A stretch of DNA of 44,430 nucleotides from assembly GCA_030537815.1 (NCBI GenBank), contig JAUNVF010000016.1, positions 1 to 44,430 of the forward strand. The letters run 5' to 3'. Under the pieces are notes generated by a model, which was given only the letters and a program-made list of their open reading frames with translations, made no database searches and had not been told where the DNA came from. The translations under genes were made by a program, and so were the position numbers. How positions within the stretch are numbered: position 1 is the first letter of the stretch; every line of letters begins with the position of its first letter. Below are positions 1-8,187 of this stretch, piece by piece. The stretch comes from Tissierellia bacterium. Its GTDB lineage: Bacteria > Bacillota > Clostridia > Tissierellales > Peptoniphilaceae.

Positions 1-1
1 A

Positions 2-163
2 ATATCCTACAAATTTATAGAAATAAGTATCGGAGCTATCCGCTTTCATTATTCTATAAATAAAATATCAAAGTTTTTCAATTGGAATAAGGCAAAAAAC
101 TTCAATATCCAAATGAGTGAGCATAATATCATAATAATTCTATCTGAAAATAATGATAAATAA
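2..163 (+). CDS. 3' end of an unknown protein (partial)
   Basis: One plus-strand frame stays open from base 2 to a TAA at 161-163, giving the last 53 residues of a protein whose start lies left of the window. The fragment is rich in Ile, Asn, Lys and Phe and ends in SENNDK. A strong hairpin begins two bases after the stop, which supports a genuine gene end. I see no recognisable motif and assign no function. An open frame this short in AT-rich DNA could still be chance; the terminator placement is the main support. Confidence 0.5.
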   Translation: MSYKFIEISIGAIRFHYSINKISKFFNWNKAKNFNIQMSEHNIIIILSENNDK

Positions 164-164
164 A

Positions 165-195
165 GAAACCGGAGATGATTATAATCTCCGGTTTC
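165..195. terminator. Bidirectional terminator between convergent genes
   Basis: A perfect 12-bp inverted repeat (GAAACCGGAGAT at 165-176, its complement at 184-195) has a 7-nt loop. On the minus strand it is followed by the T-rich run TTTATTTATCATT, which suits it to end the AraC-family transcript (stop at 251). It also begins two bases after the stop of the partial plus-strand ORF, so it probably serves both convergent genes. Confidence 0.8.
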
Positions 196-250
196 TATTG
201 AAATTTAAGTTAAATTTTGTTCTATATCGAAAACAATATTGATTTTAAGG

Positions 251-1183
251 CTAAAATCGATTAATCCTATTTTTATTTCTATATTTATTTGGGGTCGTAT
301 TCATTATAGATTTAAATGCATTCGAAAACTTGCTCGCATTGGAGTATCCTACAGAATTTGCTATATCAATTATGCTCTGATCAGTATCCTTTAATTTTTT
401 ACATGATATGTAAATCCTGTGCTTTTTTAGATATTGATATGGTGATATGCCGTATATTTCTTTAAAAATGGTATTAAATTGTGTATATCCTATATCGTAT
501 TTAGGCACCAAACTTTCAAATGATATCGACTGGTCATAATTTTCCAATATATATTCATGAATTCTTTTTACTTTTTGAACTTTCTTACCGGAATAATATT
601 TTGCTTTTGAATACCCGAATTGATTATTATTCGAAAGCTCTGAAACCAAAAGCAGTATTTCTATCGACTTGATTAGCAGCCTATTATAATCTTTCTGTTC
701 CTCTGCATTGTATATCTCTGTAAATATCTCTACAAATTCATCAGGATTATCTACTTTATGCCATTTTTGAATTATATCCAGATCTTTAATCAATTTATTT
801 AAATCTATATTAAATCTCGAAAATAAATCATAATCTCTTTCTTCTAATTTATCGAGTTCGATTAAAACGACACAGCCTTTATGGTATTTAGTCGGAATTG
901 AACCACTAATTAACCAATTCTCATTTTCAGGAGTAGCTAATATCGTTATCTCATTTGGACCGCTATAAGCAAAACTACCATCTAGGAACTCACATTCAAA
1001 TCGACCCCTCAAAGTGTAATCAATTCTAAACTGATTTTTTCCCTTATGTTCATTTTTTGCATAGTCAAGGGAAATTAAATCTGAAAATTCTATATAAAAA
1101 GACTTTGAAAAGCTGTATCTTTTAAATCTGACTCTAGTATTATCGAAATTTTCATCTCTCTCAGTAAAAACAATCTCATACAT
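251..1183 (-). CDS. AraC-family transcriptional regulator
   Basis: The protein has 310 residues. The last 100 or so form an AraC/XylS DNA-binding domain with two helix-turn-helix units: the first contains YTQFNTIFKEIYGISPYQYL, the second the family signature IIDIANSVGYSN followed by KFSNAFKSIMNTTPNKYR. The N-terminal 200 residues are presumably a sensing or dimerisation domain but match no ligand-binding family I recognise. The gene is divergent from the zinc-ribbon membrane protein gene at 1364, a possible target, though nothing proves it. The start ATG at 1183 follows a modest GGAG-like site. The inducer is unknown. Confidence 0.85.
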   Translation of the reverse strand: MYEIVFTERDENFDNTRVRFKRYSFSKSFYIEFSDLISLDYAKNEHKGKNQFRIDYTLRGRFECEFLDGSFAYSGPNEITILATPENENWLISGSIPTKYHKGCVVLIELDKLEERDYDLFSRFNIDLNKLIKDLDIIQKWHKVDNPDEFVEIFTEIYNAEEQKDYNRLLIKSIEILLLVSELSNNNQFGYSKAKYYSGKKVQKVKRIHEYILENYDQSISFESLVPKYDIGYTQFNTIFKEIYGISPYQYLKKHRIYISCKKLKDTDQSIIDIANSVGYSNASKFSNAFKSIMNTTPNKYRNKNRINRF

Positions 1184-1231
1184 ATAAATTCTCCAGTAAT
1201 AGCGTATTTGATAATTACTATCGATATTTTC

Positions 1232-1260
1232 ATTATAACATAGTATTAATTTAAATCATA
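1232..1260 (-). promoter_or_regulatory. Probable promoter of the AraC-family gene
   Basis: On the minus strand a perfect TATAAT (1232-1237) is preceded by TG one base away, an extended -10 element. The -35 region (about 1255-1260, TATGAT) is poor, as is common with extended -10 promoters. The transcript would have a leader of about 40 nt. The divergent plus-strand gene starts 130 bp away, so the two genes share a regulatory region of 180 bp. Confidence 0.5.
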
Positions 1261-1363
1261 AATTAATATAATAAGATATCGAATAAAAATTTCTATTATT
1301 ATTTAAATCTTCTGTATTGTTCAGATTTTGTCTATTAGGGTATATTAATAAAGAGGTGAGATT

Positions 1364-2101
1364 ATGAAATGTAAATTTTGCGGTAAGGAAGTTCCAGAAG
1401 CTAAATTCTGTTCAGAATGTGGCGCTGAAAATCCGGATTTTAATGATATAAACAGCGAAGAAGAATTTAAAACTGAAGATTTTTCTAAAGAAGGATTTAA
1501 TAAGGATGATCGAGAAGATTTAAATAATAATTTAAATTCTAATAAAAAAGACGATGACCCCATTTGGAATTTACTTTGCAGTATTTATAGGTATTTAAAT
1601 CCCCTCGTCAATAAACTTCAGACCATGGGTAAATCTGCCTATTTCATACTAATTATAATCTCGGTATTATTTCTCATGTTAAAACCTTCATATGAAGCAG
1701 GACTAAATCCTGGCATTAAGAATACGGGTTTAGTATTGTCTTTGGTATTGGTAGCGATAAATTTTTATATAATAAAACTCGTATTTAATATATCTGTATC
1801 GGGAAAATCAATATCTATAAAGCCTCAAAGGCTGAATTTGATAATTTTAATCTCAAATATTGTATACTTTGCATTATCGATATTATCTCTAGGCTGGATT
1901 TTTAATTATCTTATAGTCATATTGATTTCCATGATGGTCTTGTTTGGAATGGTTGTCGACTCACTAAATAAAAATAATTACAGAAGGATACTCTTAAAGT
2001 ATTTCCTCATCAATCTAGCACTCAGACTTTTATATATTTTGATGATATTCGCTATCTTCAGCACTTTTATAGCATTTATTTTTTCACTGATAAGAGGCTA
2101 G
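1364..2101 (+). CDS. Zinc-ribbon membrane protein of unknown function
   Basis: The product has 245 residues. The N-terminus is a short zinc ribbon with two CxxC knuckles (CKFCGKEVPEAKFCSECGAE, from residue 3), followed by an acidic, Asn/Asp/Glu-rich linker to about residue 85. The rest is hydrophobic, with about five membrane segments near residues 93-110, 122-143, 158-178, 180-200 and 210-243. This layout is common in small Bacillota membrane proteins of unknown role. RBS AGAGGTGA lies 6-7 nt before the ATG, and a terminator overlaps the stop. It is the only plus-strand gene in the left third of the window. No function is assigned. Confidence 0.75.
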   Translation: MKCKFCGKEVPEAKFCSECGAENPDFNDINSEEEFKTEDFSKEGFNKDDREDLNNNLNSNKKDDDPIWNLLCSIYRYLNPLVNKLQTMGKSAYFILIIISVLFLMLKPSYEAGLNPGIKNTGLVLSLVLVAINFYIIKLVFNISVSGKSISIKPQRLNLIILISNIVYFALSILSLGWIFNYLIVILISMMVLFGMVVDSLNKNNYRRILLKYFLINLALRLLYILMIFAIFSTFIAFIFSLIRG

Positions 2102-2136
2102 CAGAACTCGAATCCTGCTAGCTCTTTCTTTATTTT
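2097..2136 (+). terminator. Terminator of the zinc-ribbon membrane protein gene
   Basis: GCTAGCAG (2097-2104) pairs with CTGCTAGC (2115-2122) across a 10-nt loop and is followed by TCTTTCTTTATTTTT. The left arm includes the TAG stop codon of the upstream gene. No T-run follows on the opposite strand, so it looks unidirectional. Confidence 0.75.
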
Positions 2137-3332
2137 TCTATTATTTTTTCTATATCCGATAAAATTCTCGCCCAAGAGTGATCGTCGATTGAATCCCTTA
2201 TCTTTTCATCTATTTCTTTTCCCGATCTTATTCTATCTACCTGTTTTTCAATCGCTTCTTTTAATCTCAAAATATATCCATCTATATCCTCTTTTAAAGG
2301 CTTATCGACTTTTTGAAGCCTCGGAAGCTCTACTATTTCAATAGCTCCACTATTTATTATATCTTCGCCGAGCAGATTTATAAGTCCTTCTATCTCACTG
2401 GATACTACTCTCATTCCACATGCCAATGCCTCTATCGCAACGAGTCCAAGTCCTTCAAAATATGATGGCAAAACAAATATATCTGATTCTCTAAAGATAT
2501 TTGCAAGTTCTATTTGTGGTATTACCTGCATAATTTCAAAATTTTCATGGCCTTTTACGATTTGCCTTAATTCTTTTTCTTGCTCATCATCTTTTGCGCC
2601 TATTATTTTAATTTCTAGACCGTCTTCTATTTTTTTGACAGCTTCTATAAATTCATATACTCCCTTAGCTTCAGCGATTTTCCCAGCATAGACAATTTTT
2701 ATCTCATCATTTTTTTCTTTTTTCTCAGGTCTATAAAATATATTTTGGTCGAATCCTCCGCCCATGACTATGATTTTTTCATCATCGGCAGAATAAATTC
2801 TCTTAATTTCAGGGACTTGAAGCTCCGATAAAGCAAAAATATGATCCAATTTATTTATATTTTTGAGGTATTTTTCCTTGAGTTCCGGATTCTTTTCACA
2901 TTGTCTTATATCAGTTCCATGACAAATTCCTATTACCTTCTTATCTACCGCCTTATCGATTACTAATGATGTTAGCATCCATAGATGATGACATATGATT
3001 ATATCCGGTTTAAATTCACTCAAGGCTCTATGGAGTATTTGCGAAAAATTAATATTCCATATATCTTGCATTTCCTCCGTAAGATCACAATATCTGGTGC
3101 TTGCATATGGCATCTCGTCGCTCATGCCGACGATATTAAAAGGCATTCTCTCGGTATTAAACTCTACAGCATATTGAAATTCTCTATTCAATATATCATA
3201 ATAAAAATCATCTTGAAATCCAAACACGCAGGCCTGCTCATATTTATTTTTCAGTCCCTTTATTATATTACTGAAATAAACTCCGCTCCCCGTCTTGGAA
3301 GGTAATTGTGCAAGGACATGTAGAATTCGCAT
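2130..3332 (-). CDS. Glycosyltransferase, GT4-like (GT-B fold)
   Basis: The product has 400 residues. The N-terminal Rossmann-like half begins MRILHVLAQLPSKTGSGVYF, with the glycine-rich acceptor-side loop typical of GT4 enzymes. The C-terminal half holds IKIVYAGKIAEAKGVYEFIEA and the EX7E donor-site motif, E293 and E301 in FEGLGLVAIEALACG. The family transfers a sugar from a nucleotide-sugar donor to a lipid, glycan or small-molecule acceptor with retention of configuration. Donor and acceptor cannot be read from the sequence. No signal peptide is seen, so it is probably cytosolic or membrane-associated. RBS TAAGGAGGAAAAA precedes the ATG. It lies just beyond the rpsI terminator with almost no room for its own promoter, so it may depend on read-through. 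Confidence 0.85.
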   Translation of the reverse strand: MRILHVLAQLPSKTGSGVYFSNIIKGLKNKYEQACVFGFQDDFYYDILNREFQYAVEFNTERMPFNIVGMSDEMPYASTRYCDLTEEMQDIWNINFSQILHRALSEFKPDIIICHHLWMLTSLVIDKAVDKKVIGICHGTDIRQCEKNPELKEKYLKNINKLDHIFALSELQVPEIKRIYSADDEKIIVMGGGFDQNIFYRPEKKEKNDEIKIVYAGKIAEAKGVYEFIEAVKKIEDGLEIKIIGAKDDEQEKELRQIVKGHENFEIMQVIPQIELANIFRESDIFVLPSYFEGLGLVAIEALACGMRVVSSEIEGLINLLGEDIINSGAIEIVELPRLQKVDKPLKEDIDGYILRLKEAIEKQVDRIRSGKEIDEKIRDSIDDHSWARILSDIEKIIEK

Positions 3333-3358
3333 CGATTTTTCCTCCTTAAATCTTTACT

Positions 3359-3387
3359 AAAAAAACGGCATAATCTGCCGTTTTTAT
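3359..3387 (-). terminator. rpsI terminator (possibly leaky)
   Basis: AAAAACGGCA (3361-3370) and TGCCGTTTTT (3376-3385) form a 10-bp stem with a 5-nt loop starting 3 bp after the rpsI stop. On the minus strand the stem runs into a tract of Ts. Only five of the stem pairs are GC-containing. The glycosyltransferase RBS begins immediately downstream, so termination may be partial. Confidence 0.85.
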
Positions 3388-3388
3388 A

Positions 3389-3775
3389 TTATCTCTTACT
3401 GAATTGTGGGCTCTTTCTAGCTTTCTTGAATCCGTATTTCTTTCTCTCTTTTTTACGTGGATCCCTAGTTAAGAAGCCAGCTCTCTTTAATGTCGGTCTA
3501 AGCTCTTCATCTACTTGAAGAAGTGCTCTTGCAATTCCATGTCTGATTGCACCGGCCTGTCCTGTATATCCACCACCATTAACATTGACGAATACATCAA
3601 ATTTTTCTAAATTATCAGTTATCTCAAGTGGTGACTTTGCAGTTACTTTTAAAGTATCAAATGCAAAATAGTCATCAATATCTTTATTATTTATAGTGAT
3701 CTTCCCATTGCCGGGTAGTAGTCTAACTCTGGCAACTGAAGTCTTTCTTCTTCCGGTTCCAATAAATTGTGCCAT
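3389..3775 (-). CDS. rpsI: 30S ribosomal protein S9
   Basis: 128 residues, the usual length for bacterial S9. The N-terminus [18 protein letters not shown] and the basic C-terminal tail ending [11 protein letters not shown] are diagnostic; the last residues (SKR) reach toward the P-site tRNA in the 30S subunit. It follows rplM by 17 bp as the second gene of the conserved rplM-rpsI pair. RBS GGAGGAATCTGGAT lies before the ATG. It is probably transcribed from the promoter near 4,435 and controlled with rplM. Confidence 0.98.
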   Translation of the reverse strand: MAQFIGTGRRKTSVARVRLLPGNGKITINNKDIDDYFAFDTLKVTAKSPLEITDNLEKFDVFVNVNGGGYTGQAGAIRHGIARALLQVDEELRPTLKRAGFLTRDPRKKERKKYGFKKARKSPQFSKR

Positions 3776-3792
3776 ATCCAGATTCCTCCTTA

Positions 3793-4221
3793 TTAAAATT
3801 CGTATACTTCAGGCTTTTGCGCTTCATGCATATGCTCTTCTCCCGCATATACCTTTAGCTTTCTATACATCTGTCTGCCTAGTCTATTATGTGGAAGCAT
3901 GCCTTTAACGGCAAGTTCTATCGCTTTCTCAGGTTTTGTATCCAATAGTCTATCATATCTGATAGCTTTTCTTCCACCAGAGTATCCGGTATGGTATACA
4001 TACTCTTTCTGCTGTAATTTATTACCAGTTAATTTGATCTTTTCAGCATTAATTACAATTACATAATCACCTGTGTCGACATTTGGTGAGTAAATTGGCT
4101 TGTGCTTACCTCTCAATAATCTTGCAACTTCAGTAGCAAGCCTTCCAAGCACTTTGTCTTTTGCATCAATGACATACCAATTACGGTTTATGTCTTTTTG
4201 CTTTACAACATAAGTTTTCAT
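3793..4221 (-). CDS. rplM: 50S ribosomal protein L13
   Basis: 142 residues, full length. Family landmarks include [19 protein letters not shown] near the N-terminus, [18 protein letters not shown], and [21 protein letters not shown] near the C-terminus. L13 is an early-assembling large-subunit protein. RBS GGAGGGAAATAAA lies before the ATG. About 200 nt of untranslated leader with a good promoter precedes it, fitting the known L13-leader autoregulation in low-GC Gram-positives. It follows the ECF-truA genes, as in Bacillus. Confidence 0.98.
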   Translation of the reverse strand: MKTYVVKQKDINRNWYVIDAKDKVLGRLATEVARLLRGKHKPIYSPNVDTGDYVIVINAEKIKLTGNKLQQKEYVYHTGYSGGRKAIRYDRLLDTKPEKAIELAVKGMLPHNRLGRQMYRKLKVYAGEEHMHEAQKPEVYEF

Positions 4222-4425
4222 TTTATTTCCCTCCTATACTTTTCTTACAAGTTCAACTTCACGGCCATTTAGACTCCGCTTATCGCCGCAAAAGCGGTTT
4301 TTGTAGATCCGAGATTTTTATTCCGCCATTCCCCGGCCTCTAGGCGGTCAAGGTCTCACTCGCTTGAAAAGCATAAAAGATCTTTTCAAATACTAATGAA
4401 CCTTAAATTATCTCTTCCGAGATCC
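4222..4425 (-). ncRNA. Putative L13 leader (rplM 5' UTR)
   Basis: This 200-nt untranslated stretch lies between a consensus promoter and rplM. Its 5' end begins with a small hairpin (ATCTC, GGAA loop, GAGAT). Further on, CCGCC pairs with GGCGG, and CCGC-TTTT-GCGG competes with CCGCTT...AAGCGG, giving mutually exclusive structures near 4,275-4,300. Position, size and structure match the L13 leader class known from Bacillota, in which L13 is thought to repress its own mRNA. I infer membership from context; I have not aligned it to the covariance model. Confidence 0.65.
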
Positions 4426-4431
4426 TATACT

Positions 4432-4459
4432 ATTATATATTAAACACAGAAAAAATCAA
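4432..4459 (-). promoter_or_regulatory. Promoter for rplM-rpsI
   Basis: On the minus strand TTGATT (4454-4459) and a perfect TATAAT (4432-4437) are separated by 16 bp. It lies just after the truA stop, so rplM-rpsI can be transcribed separately from the ECF-truA operon. The predicted start near 4,425 opens the L13-type leader. Confidence 0.75.
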
Positions 4460-4476
4460 GGTTTTTTTGAACTTTA

Positions 4477-5211
4477 TCAGTATCTGACTTCCATCAGATA
4501 GAGGCCTCTGCCTCCCAAAGTCGGCCCTGCTAAATTTCTATCTCCCGTGTTAAATATCTCGATTATATTTTCTGCAGGCATTTTACCTCTACCTATCTCC
4601 ACTAGAGTTCCTGCAATTATCCTGACTTGATTTCTCAAAAAACTCATGGCTTCAATTTCGATCTCTATCAATTTACCTCTTTTATTAATCGATATTTCAT
4701 CAACCGTTCTGATAGGATTGGTATTTTCCTCCAGAACTGCTGAGAAACCGCTAAAGTCATGTTCTCCAATTAATAATGGAGCTGCTGAAATCATCTTATC
4801 TATATCTATAGAATAATTTATTTCCTCATAAATATTTCTGTATATGGGATGTAAATCTTCGCCATTATATATCTTGTAAATATATCTTTTTGACTTTGCA
4901 TCAAATCTTGCGTGAAAATCATATTCGACTTCACGAGAGTCAACTATTTTAATATCATTTGGCAAATGCATTTTAAGCCAATAATGAATCTTATCAGGTC
5001 TTATATTTGTGCTCGTCCTAAAATTAGCAACCTGCCCATATGCGTGAACACCTTTATCAGTCCTTCCCGAACCGATAAGATTTACATCTTCACCCGTCAC
5101 TGCTTTTATAGCTTCAACGATTTTCTGCTGTATGGTCACGGCATTATCTTGAATTTGCCAACCCGAATAAGCACTTCCATCATATTGAATTATAATTTTG
5201 ATATTTTTCAT
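4477..5211 (-). CDS. truA: tRNA pseudouridine(38-40) synthase
   Basis: 244 residues, the normal TruA size. It isomerises uridines 38-40 of the tRNA anticodon arm to pseudouridine. The catalytic aspartate is D52 in GSGRTDKGVHAYGQVANF; other family marks are the N-terminal YDGSAYSGWQ, HDFSGFSA and SFLRNQVRIIAGTLVEIGRGK. Its ATG overlaps the ecfT stop by 4 bp (ATGA), indicating translational coupling. The same ecfA-ecfA-ecfT-truA order occurs in Bacillus, so co-transcription is conserved though the functions differ. Confidence 0.97.
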   Translation of the reverse strand: MKNIKIIIQYDGSAYSGWQIQDNAVTIQQKIVEAIKAVTGEDVNLIGSGRTDKGVHAYGQVANFRTSTNIRPDKIHYWLKMHLPNDIKIVDSREVEYDFHARFDAKSKRYIYKIYNGEDLHPIYRNIYEEINYSIDIDKMISAAPLLIGEHDFSGFSAVLEENTNPIRTVDEISINKRGKLIEIEIEAMSFLRNQVRIIAGTLVEIGRGKMPAENIIEIFNTGDRNLAGPTLGGRGLYLMEVRY

Positions 5212-6020
5212 ATTTTAAAATCGAATACTATACCGGAGACGACTATGGCCGCCAAGAATATAAATGATACTGCAAGCGCTATATGGTCTCTGGTTTCTAT
5301 CTTGAGTTCGTTTAATCTCGTCCTTCCCTCTCCACCTCGATAACATCTGGCCTCCATAGCTGTAGCGAGTTCATCAGCTCTCCTCAGAGAATTTATAAAT
5401 AGAGGAACTAGTAATGGAACAAGATTCTTAGCTCGATTAATTAGATTCCCAGATTCAAAGTCTGCTCCTCTAGCCTTTTGAGCTTTCATTATTTTATCCG
5501 ATTCCTCTATAAGTGTCGGTATAAATCTAAGCGCAATAGTCATCATCATTGCAAGTTCATGCGCCGGAAATCCAAATCTCGATAGAGGTTTAAAAATTGA
5601 TTCCAAGCCATCTGTTAGCTCTATGGGCGATGTAGTCAAAGTTAGCATAGATGTTCCTATAACTAATAAAATCAGACGTATAGCCATAAATGAAGCTCTT
5701 AGGAGACCTTCATCGGTCAGATTGAATATCCAAAATTTAAATATGGTTTCACCCGGCGTGACGAGCGCATTTATTAGAAATGTCAGTATTATGATAAATC
5801 TCAATGGCTTTATGCCCTTTATAATATATTTAGGCGATATCTTAGCCAGCATCGTCACAATAAATAAGCCGATGGCTACGGGAATGAAAAGATATATGCT
5901 CGGAATTGTAAAAACTGCGATCATGAAAAGAAAAATTATCGAGATTTTAATCCTTGGATCTATCTTGTGGATTATACTGCCCGTCGGGAGATATTGACCG
6001 ATTGTCATGTCTTTAAACAT
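5208..6020 (-). CDS. ecfT: ECF transporter transmembrane component EcfT
   Basis: 270 residues with a hydrophobic N-terminal half (about five membrane helices) and a long amphipathic coupling region. That region carries the two short Arg motifs that dock on the ATPases, ARG in KAQKARGADFESG and ARC in AMEARCYRGGEGR. EcfT joins EcfA and EcfA' to exchangeable substrate-binding S components to import vitamins or metal ions. No S component is encoded nearby, which suits a shared (group II) module. RBS GGGAGGT precedes the ATG, which overlaps the upstream ATPase gene by 8 bp. Confidence 0.95.
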   Translation of the reverse strand: MFKDMTIGQYLPTGSIIHKIDPRIKISIIFLFMIAVFTIPSIYLFIPVAIGLFIVTMLAKISPKYIIKGIKPLRFIIILTFLINALVTPGETIFKFWIFNLTDEGLLRASFMAIRLILLVIGTSMLTLTTSPIELTDGLESIFKPLSRFGFPAHELAMMMTIALRFIPTLIEESDKIMKAQKARGADFESGNLINRAKNLVPLLVPLFINSLRRADELATAMEARCYRGGEGRTRLNELKIETRDHIALAVSFIFLAAIVVSGIVFDFKI

Positions 6021-6876
6021 CTTTTTTACCTCCCAATAATTTATCTATCTCATCAAATGCCTCTTGCACAGTCAAGATATTATCATTTAATGATTTGTAT
6101 TTTTTTGAAATTCTCTTCATAAATTCAGTAATCTGAGGCACTCCCAATCCGATTTGAGACAATTCCATATCTTTATCGAAAATTTCCTGTGGTGAACCAT
6201 CCATTACTATCTCGCCATTATCCATGACCAAAATCCTATTGGCCAATTTTGCAATATCTTCCATACTATGTGAAACGAGAACTATACAAATTCCAACCTC
6301 ATCATGTAGATGAGTTAGATAGTCTAAGATTTCATCTCTCCCCTTGGGATCAAGCCCTGCAGTCGGCTCATCCAGAATCAGTATTCTAGGATGCATTGCA
6401 AGTACTCCTGCAATTGCAACCCTCCTCTTCTGCCCTCCAGATAGCTCAAAAGGCGACTTGTCTTTCATCTTTTCATAATCTAGCCCTACTAGATTCATAG
6501 CATCAATAACTCTATCCTCTATATCAGCTTCTGAAAGACCCATATTGATAGGTCCATAAGCTATATCTTTGTAAATAGTTTCTTCAAATAGCTGATGTTC
6601 CGGATATTGAAAAACCAAACCTACCTTCTGTCTCACTTCTTTAAGATCGGCCCCTTTAGCATTTATATCTTTATCACCTACCAAAACCTGTCCCCTGCTA
6701 GGTTTATAAAGACCGTTCAAATGCTGTACGAGGGTAGATTTGCCACTGCCGGTATGGCCTATAAGGCCAATGAAATCCTTCTGATTTATAATTAAGTTGA
6801 TATCTTTTAATGCATATACTTCGAATGGCTTTCCCTTATTGTATATATAATCCACATTTCTGAGTTCTATTTTCAT
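6013..6876 (-). CDS. ecfA2: ECF transporter ATPase, second copy (EcfA')
   Basis: 287 residues, an ABC ATPase of the energy-coupling factor class. Walker A is GHTGSGKST (residues 40-48), the Q-loop is in [14 protein letters not shown], the signature is [13 protein letters not shown], and Walker B is [20 protein letters not shown]. The family-typical C-terminal domain includes GVPQITEFM. It pairs with the upstream ATPase to power uptake through EcfT. Its start overlaps the upstream stop by 4 bp, so the two subunits are probably coupled in translation. Confidence 0.96.
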   Translation of the reverse strand: MKIELRNVDYIYNKGKPFEVYALKDINLIINQKDFIGLIGHTGSGKSTLVQHLNGLYKPSRGQVLVGDKDINAKGADLKEVRQKVGLVFQYPEHQLFEETIYKDIAYGPINMGLSEADIEDRVIDAMNLVGLDYEKMKDKSPFELSGGQKRRVAIAGVLAMHPRILILDEPTAGLDPKGRDEILDYLTHLHDEVGICIVLVSHSMEDIAKLANRILVMDNGEIVMDGSPQEIFDKDMELSQIGLGVPQITEFMKRISKKYKSLNDNILTVQEAFDEIDKLLGGKKDV

Positions 6877-7718
6877 ATCAAACCTACCAATTCATCGACT
6901 GTAAGTATATCCGCTGGGATATCATAGCCATTTTGATTTAATAGAAATGCCAATTCAGTAACTTGAGGTACATCTAATCCAAGTTTTTTCATAAGATCGA
7001 CCCTTGCAAATACTTCCCTCGGACTTCCGTCTAATGCAATTTCTCCATCATTGACTACGATAACTCTATCGGCTTCAACAGCTTCCTGCATATAATGGGT
7101 AATATTAATTATCGTCTTATCATCTTCTTTATTTAATCTCTTGATAGTAGATAGTATCTCATCTCTACCCTTGGGATCCAGCATAGCCGTCGGCTCGTCG
7201 AGAACTATACAATCCGGATGCATTGCCAATATTCCGGCTATTGTCACTCTCTGTTTCTGTCCTCCTGACAATAAAGAAGGTGAATGTTTTTTATAGTCCT
7301 GCATCTCGACTATCTCAAGTGCCCTGTCGACCCTTTCTCTCAATTCAGGCATAGGAATTCCCAGATTTTCAGGGCCGAATGCGACATCCTCTTCTACTAT
7401 TGTCGCTACGAGCTGATTGTCAGGGTTTTGAAATACCATGCCACATGTCTTCCTTATATCCCAAAGTTTGGATTCGTCCTTGGTATTCATACCATTTATG
7501 AGAACATCTCCACTTTGAGGGATTATGAGGGCATTTAATAGTTTTGCAAGTGTTGACTTTCCACTTCCATTATGGCCCAATATTGCGATATACTCTCCCC
7601 TTTTTATACTTAGATTGATATCTTTTAAAGCCAATACATATTCATCTTCATCTGTTCTATATTTATATACGACATCTTTTATATCGATAATATTTTCATT
7701 TTTTTCCAAATTACTCAC
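6873..7718 (-). CDS. ecfA1: ECF transporter ATPase, first copy (EcfA)
   Basis: 281 residues. Walker A is GHNGSGKST (residues 48-56), the Q-loop is [24 protein letters not shown]-like, the signature is [13 protein letters not shown], and Walker B is [14 protein letters not shown]. The C-terminus carries the [12 protein letters not shown] motif that resembles its partner at 6013. It is the first gene of the ecfA-ecfA-ecfT-truA operon. RBS GGAAGTGA lies 3 nt before the ATG. A terminator and a 40-bp palindrome separate it from rplQ, so transcription probably restarts here. Confidence 0.96.
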   Translation of the reverse strand: MSNLEKNENIIDIKDVVYKYRTDEDEYVLALKDINLSIKRGEYIAILGHNGSGKSTLAKLLNALIIPQSGDVLINGMNTKDESKLWDIRKTCGMVFQNPDNQLVATIVEEDVAFGPENLGIPMPELRERVDRALEIVEMQDYKKHSPSLLSGGQKQRVTIAGILAMHPDCIVLDEPTAMLDPKGRDEILSTIKRLNKEDDKTIINITHYMQEAVEADRVIVVNDGEIALDGSPREVFARVDLMKKLGLDVPQVTELAFLLNQNGYDIPADILTVDELVGLI

Positions 7719-7742
7719 TTCCTTATCTCATATTAGATAGGA

Positions 7743-7782
7743 CTTTTTGTATATACCTATATATATAGGTATATACAAAAAG
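7743..7782. promoter_or_regulatory. 40-bp perfect palindrome before the ECF operon
   Basis: Bases 7743-7782 are exactly self-complementary: each 20-base half, CTTTTTGTATATACCTATAT and its complement, mirrors the other. It sits 25 bp upstream of ecfA1 and touches the rplQ terminator stem. Read on the minus strand it also contains TTGTAT and TATATA spaced by 17 bp, a plausible promoter. It could be an operator, a second termination hairpin, or a promoter with an overlapping operator. The sequence does not decide between these. Confidence 0.6.
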
Positions 7783-7798
7783 GGCGGAAATTCCGCCC
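7777..7798 (-). terminator. Terminator of the S10-spc-alpha cluster after rplQ
   Basis: On the minus strand GGGCGG and CCGCCC (7782-7787 and 7793-7798) close a small A/T loop and are followed by TTTTTG. It begins 6 bp after the rplQ stop and ends the long ribosomal transcript. Confidence 0.88.
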
Positions 7799-7804
7799 GC
7801 AATG

Positions 7805-8146
7805 CTATACTAATTCAAGAATAGCCATTTCGCTTCCATCACCTCTACGAGGTCCAAGCTTTAATATTCTTGTATAACCACCGTTTCTATCACTATATTT
7901 TGGGGCGATTTCACTGAATAATTTATCTACAACTTCATCCTTATAGATATAAGCTATAGCGCGTCTTCTTGAGTGAAGATCGCCTTTTTTACCCAATGTA
8001 ATCATCTTTTCAGCCATGCGTCTTGTTTCTTTAGCTCTGGTGACAGTAGTTTCAATTCTTCCATTTTCTAAAAGAGATTGAACCTGATTTCTAAGCATTG
8101 CATTTCTATGATCGCTCCTTCTACCGAGCTTTCTAAGCTTTGCCAC
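7805..8146 (-). CDS. rplQ: 50S ribosomal protein L17
   Basis: 113 residues from the GTG at 8146. The start is fixed by the RBS AAGGAGG, which lies within what would be the coding region of an upstream in-frame ATG at 8164; GTG is 7 nt downstream and gives the normal [20 protein letters not shown]-terminus. L17 lies near the exit tunnel of the 50S subunit. It is the last gene of the alpha operon and is followed at once by a GC-rich terminator. Confidence 0.96.
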   Translation of the reverse strand: MAKLRKLGRRSDHRNAMLRNQVQSLLENGRIETTVTRAKETRRMAEKMITLGKKGDLHSRRRAIAYIYKDEVVDKLFSEIAPKYSDRNGGYTRILKLGPRRGDGSEMAILELV

Positions 8147-8187
8147 TATGTCTCCTCCTTCCAATAAAGAGTATATATTTAGACAGT

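Noticed and set aside
1345-1563. Minus-strand ORF of 72 codons across the start of the zinc-ribbon gene
   Set aside because: It is antisense to a gene with a good RBS and clear domain structure, is Ser/Leu-rich shadow sequence, and has no RBS of its own.
8147-8164. ATG start for L17 at 8164
   Set aside because: The RBS AAGGAGG lies downstream of this ATG, so initiation must be at the GTG at 8146.
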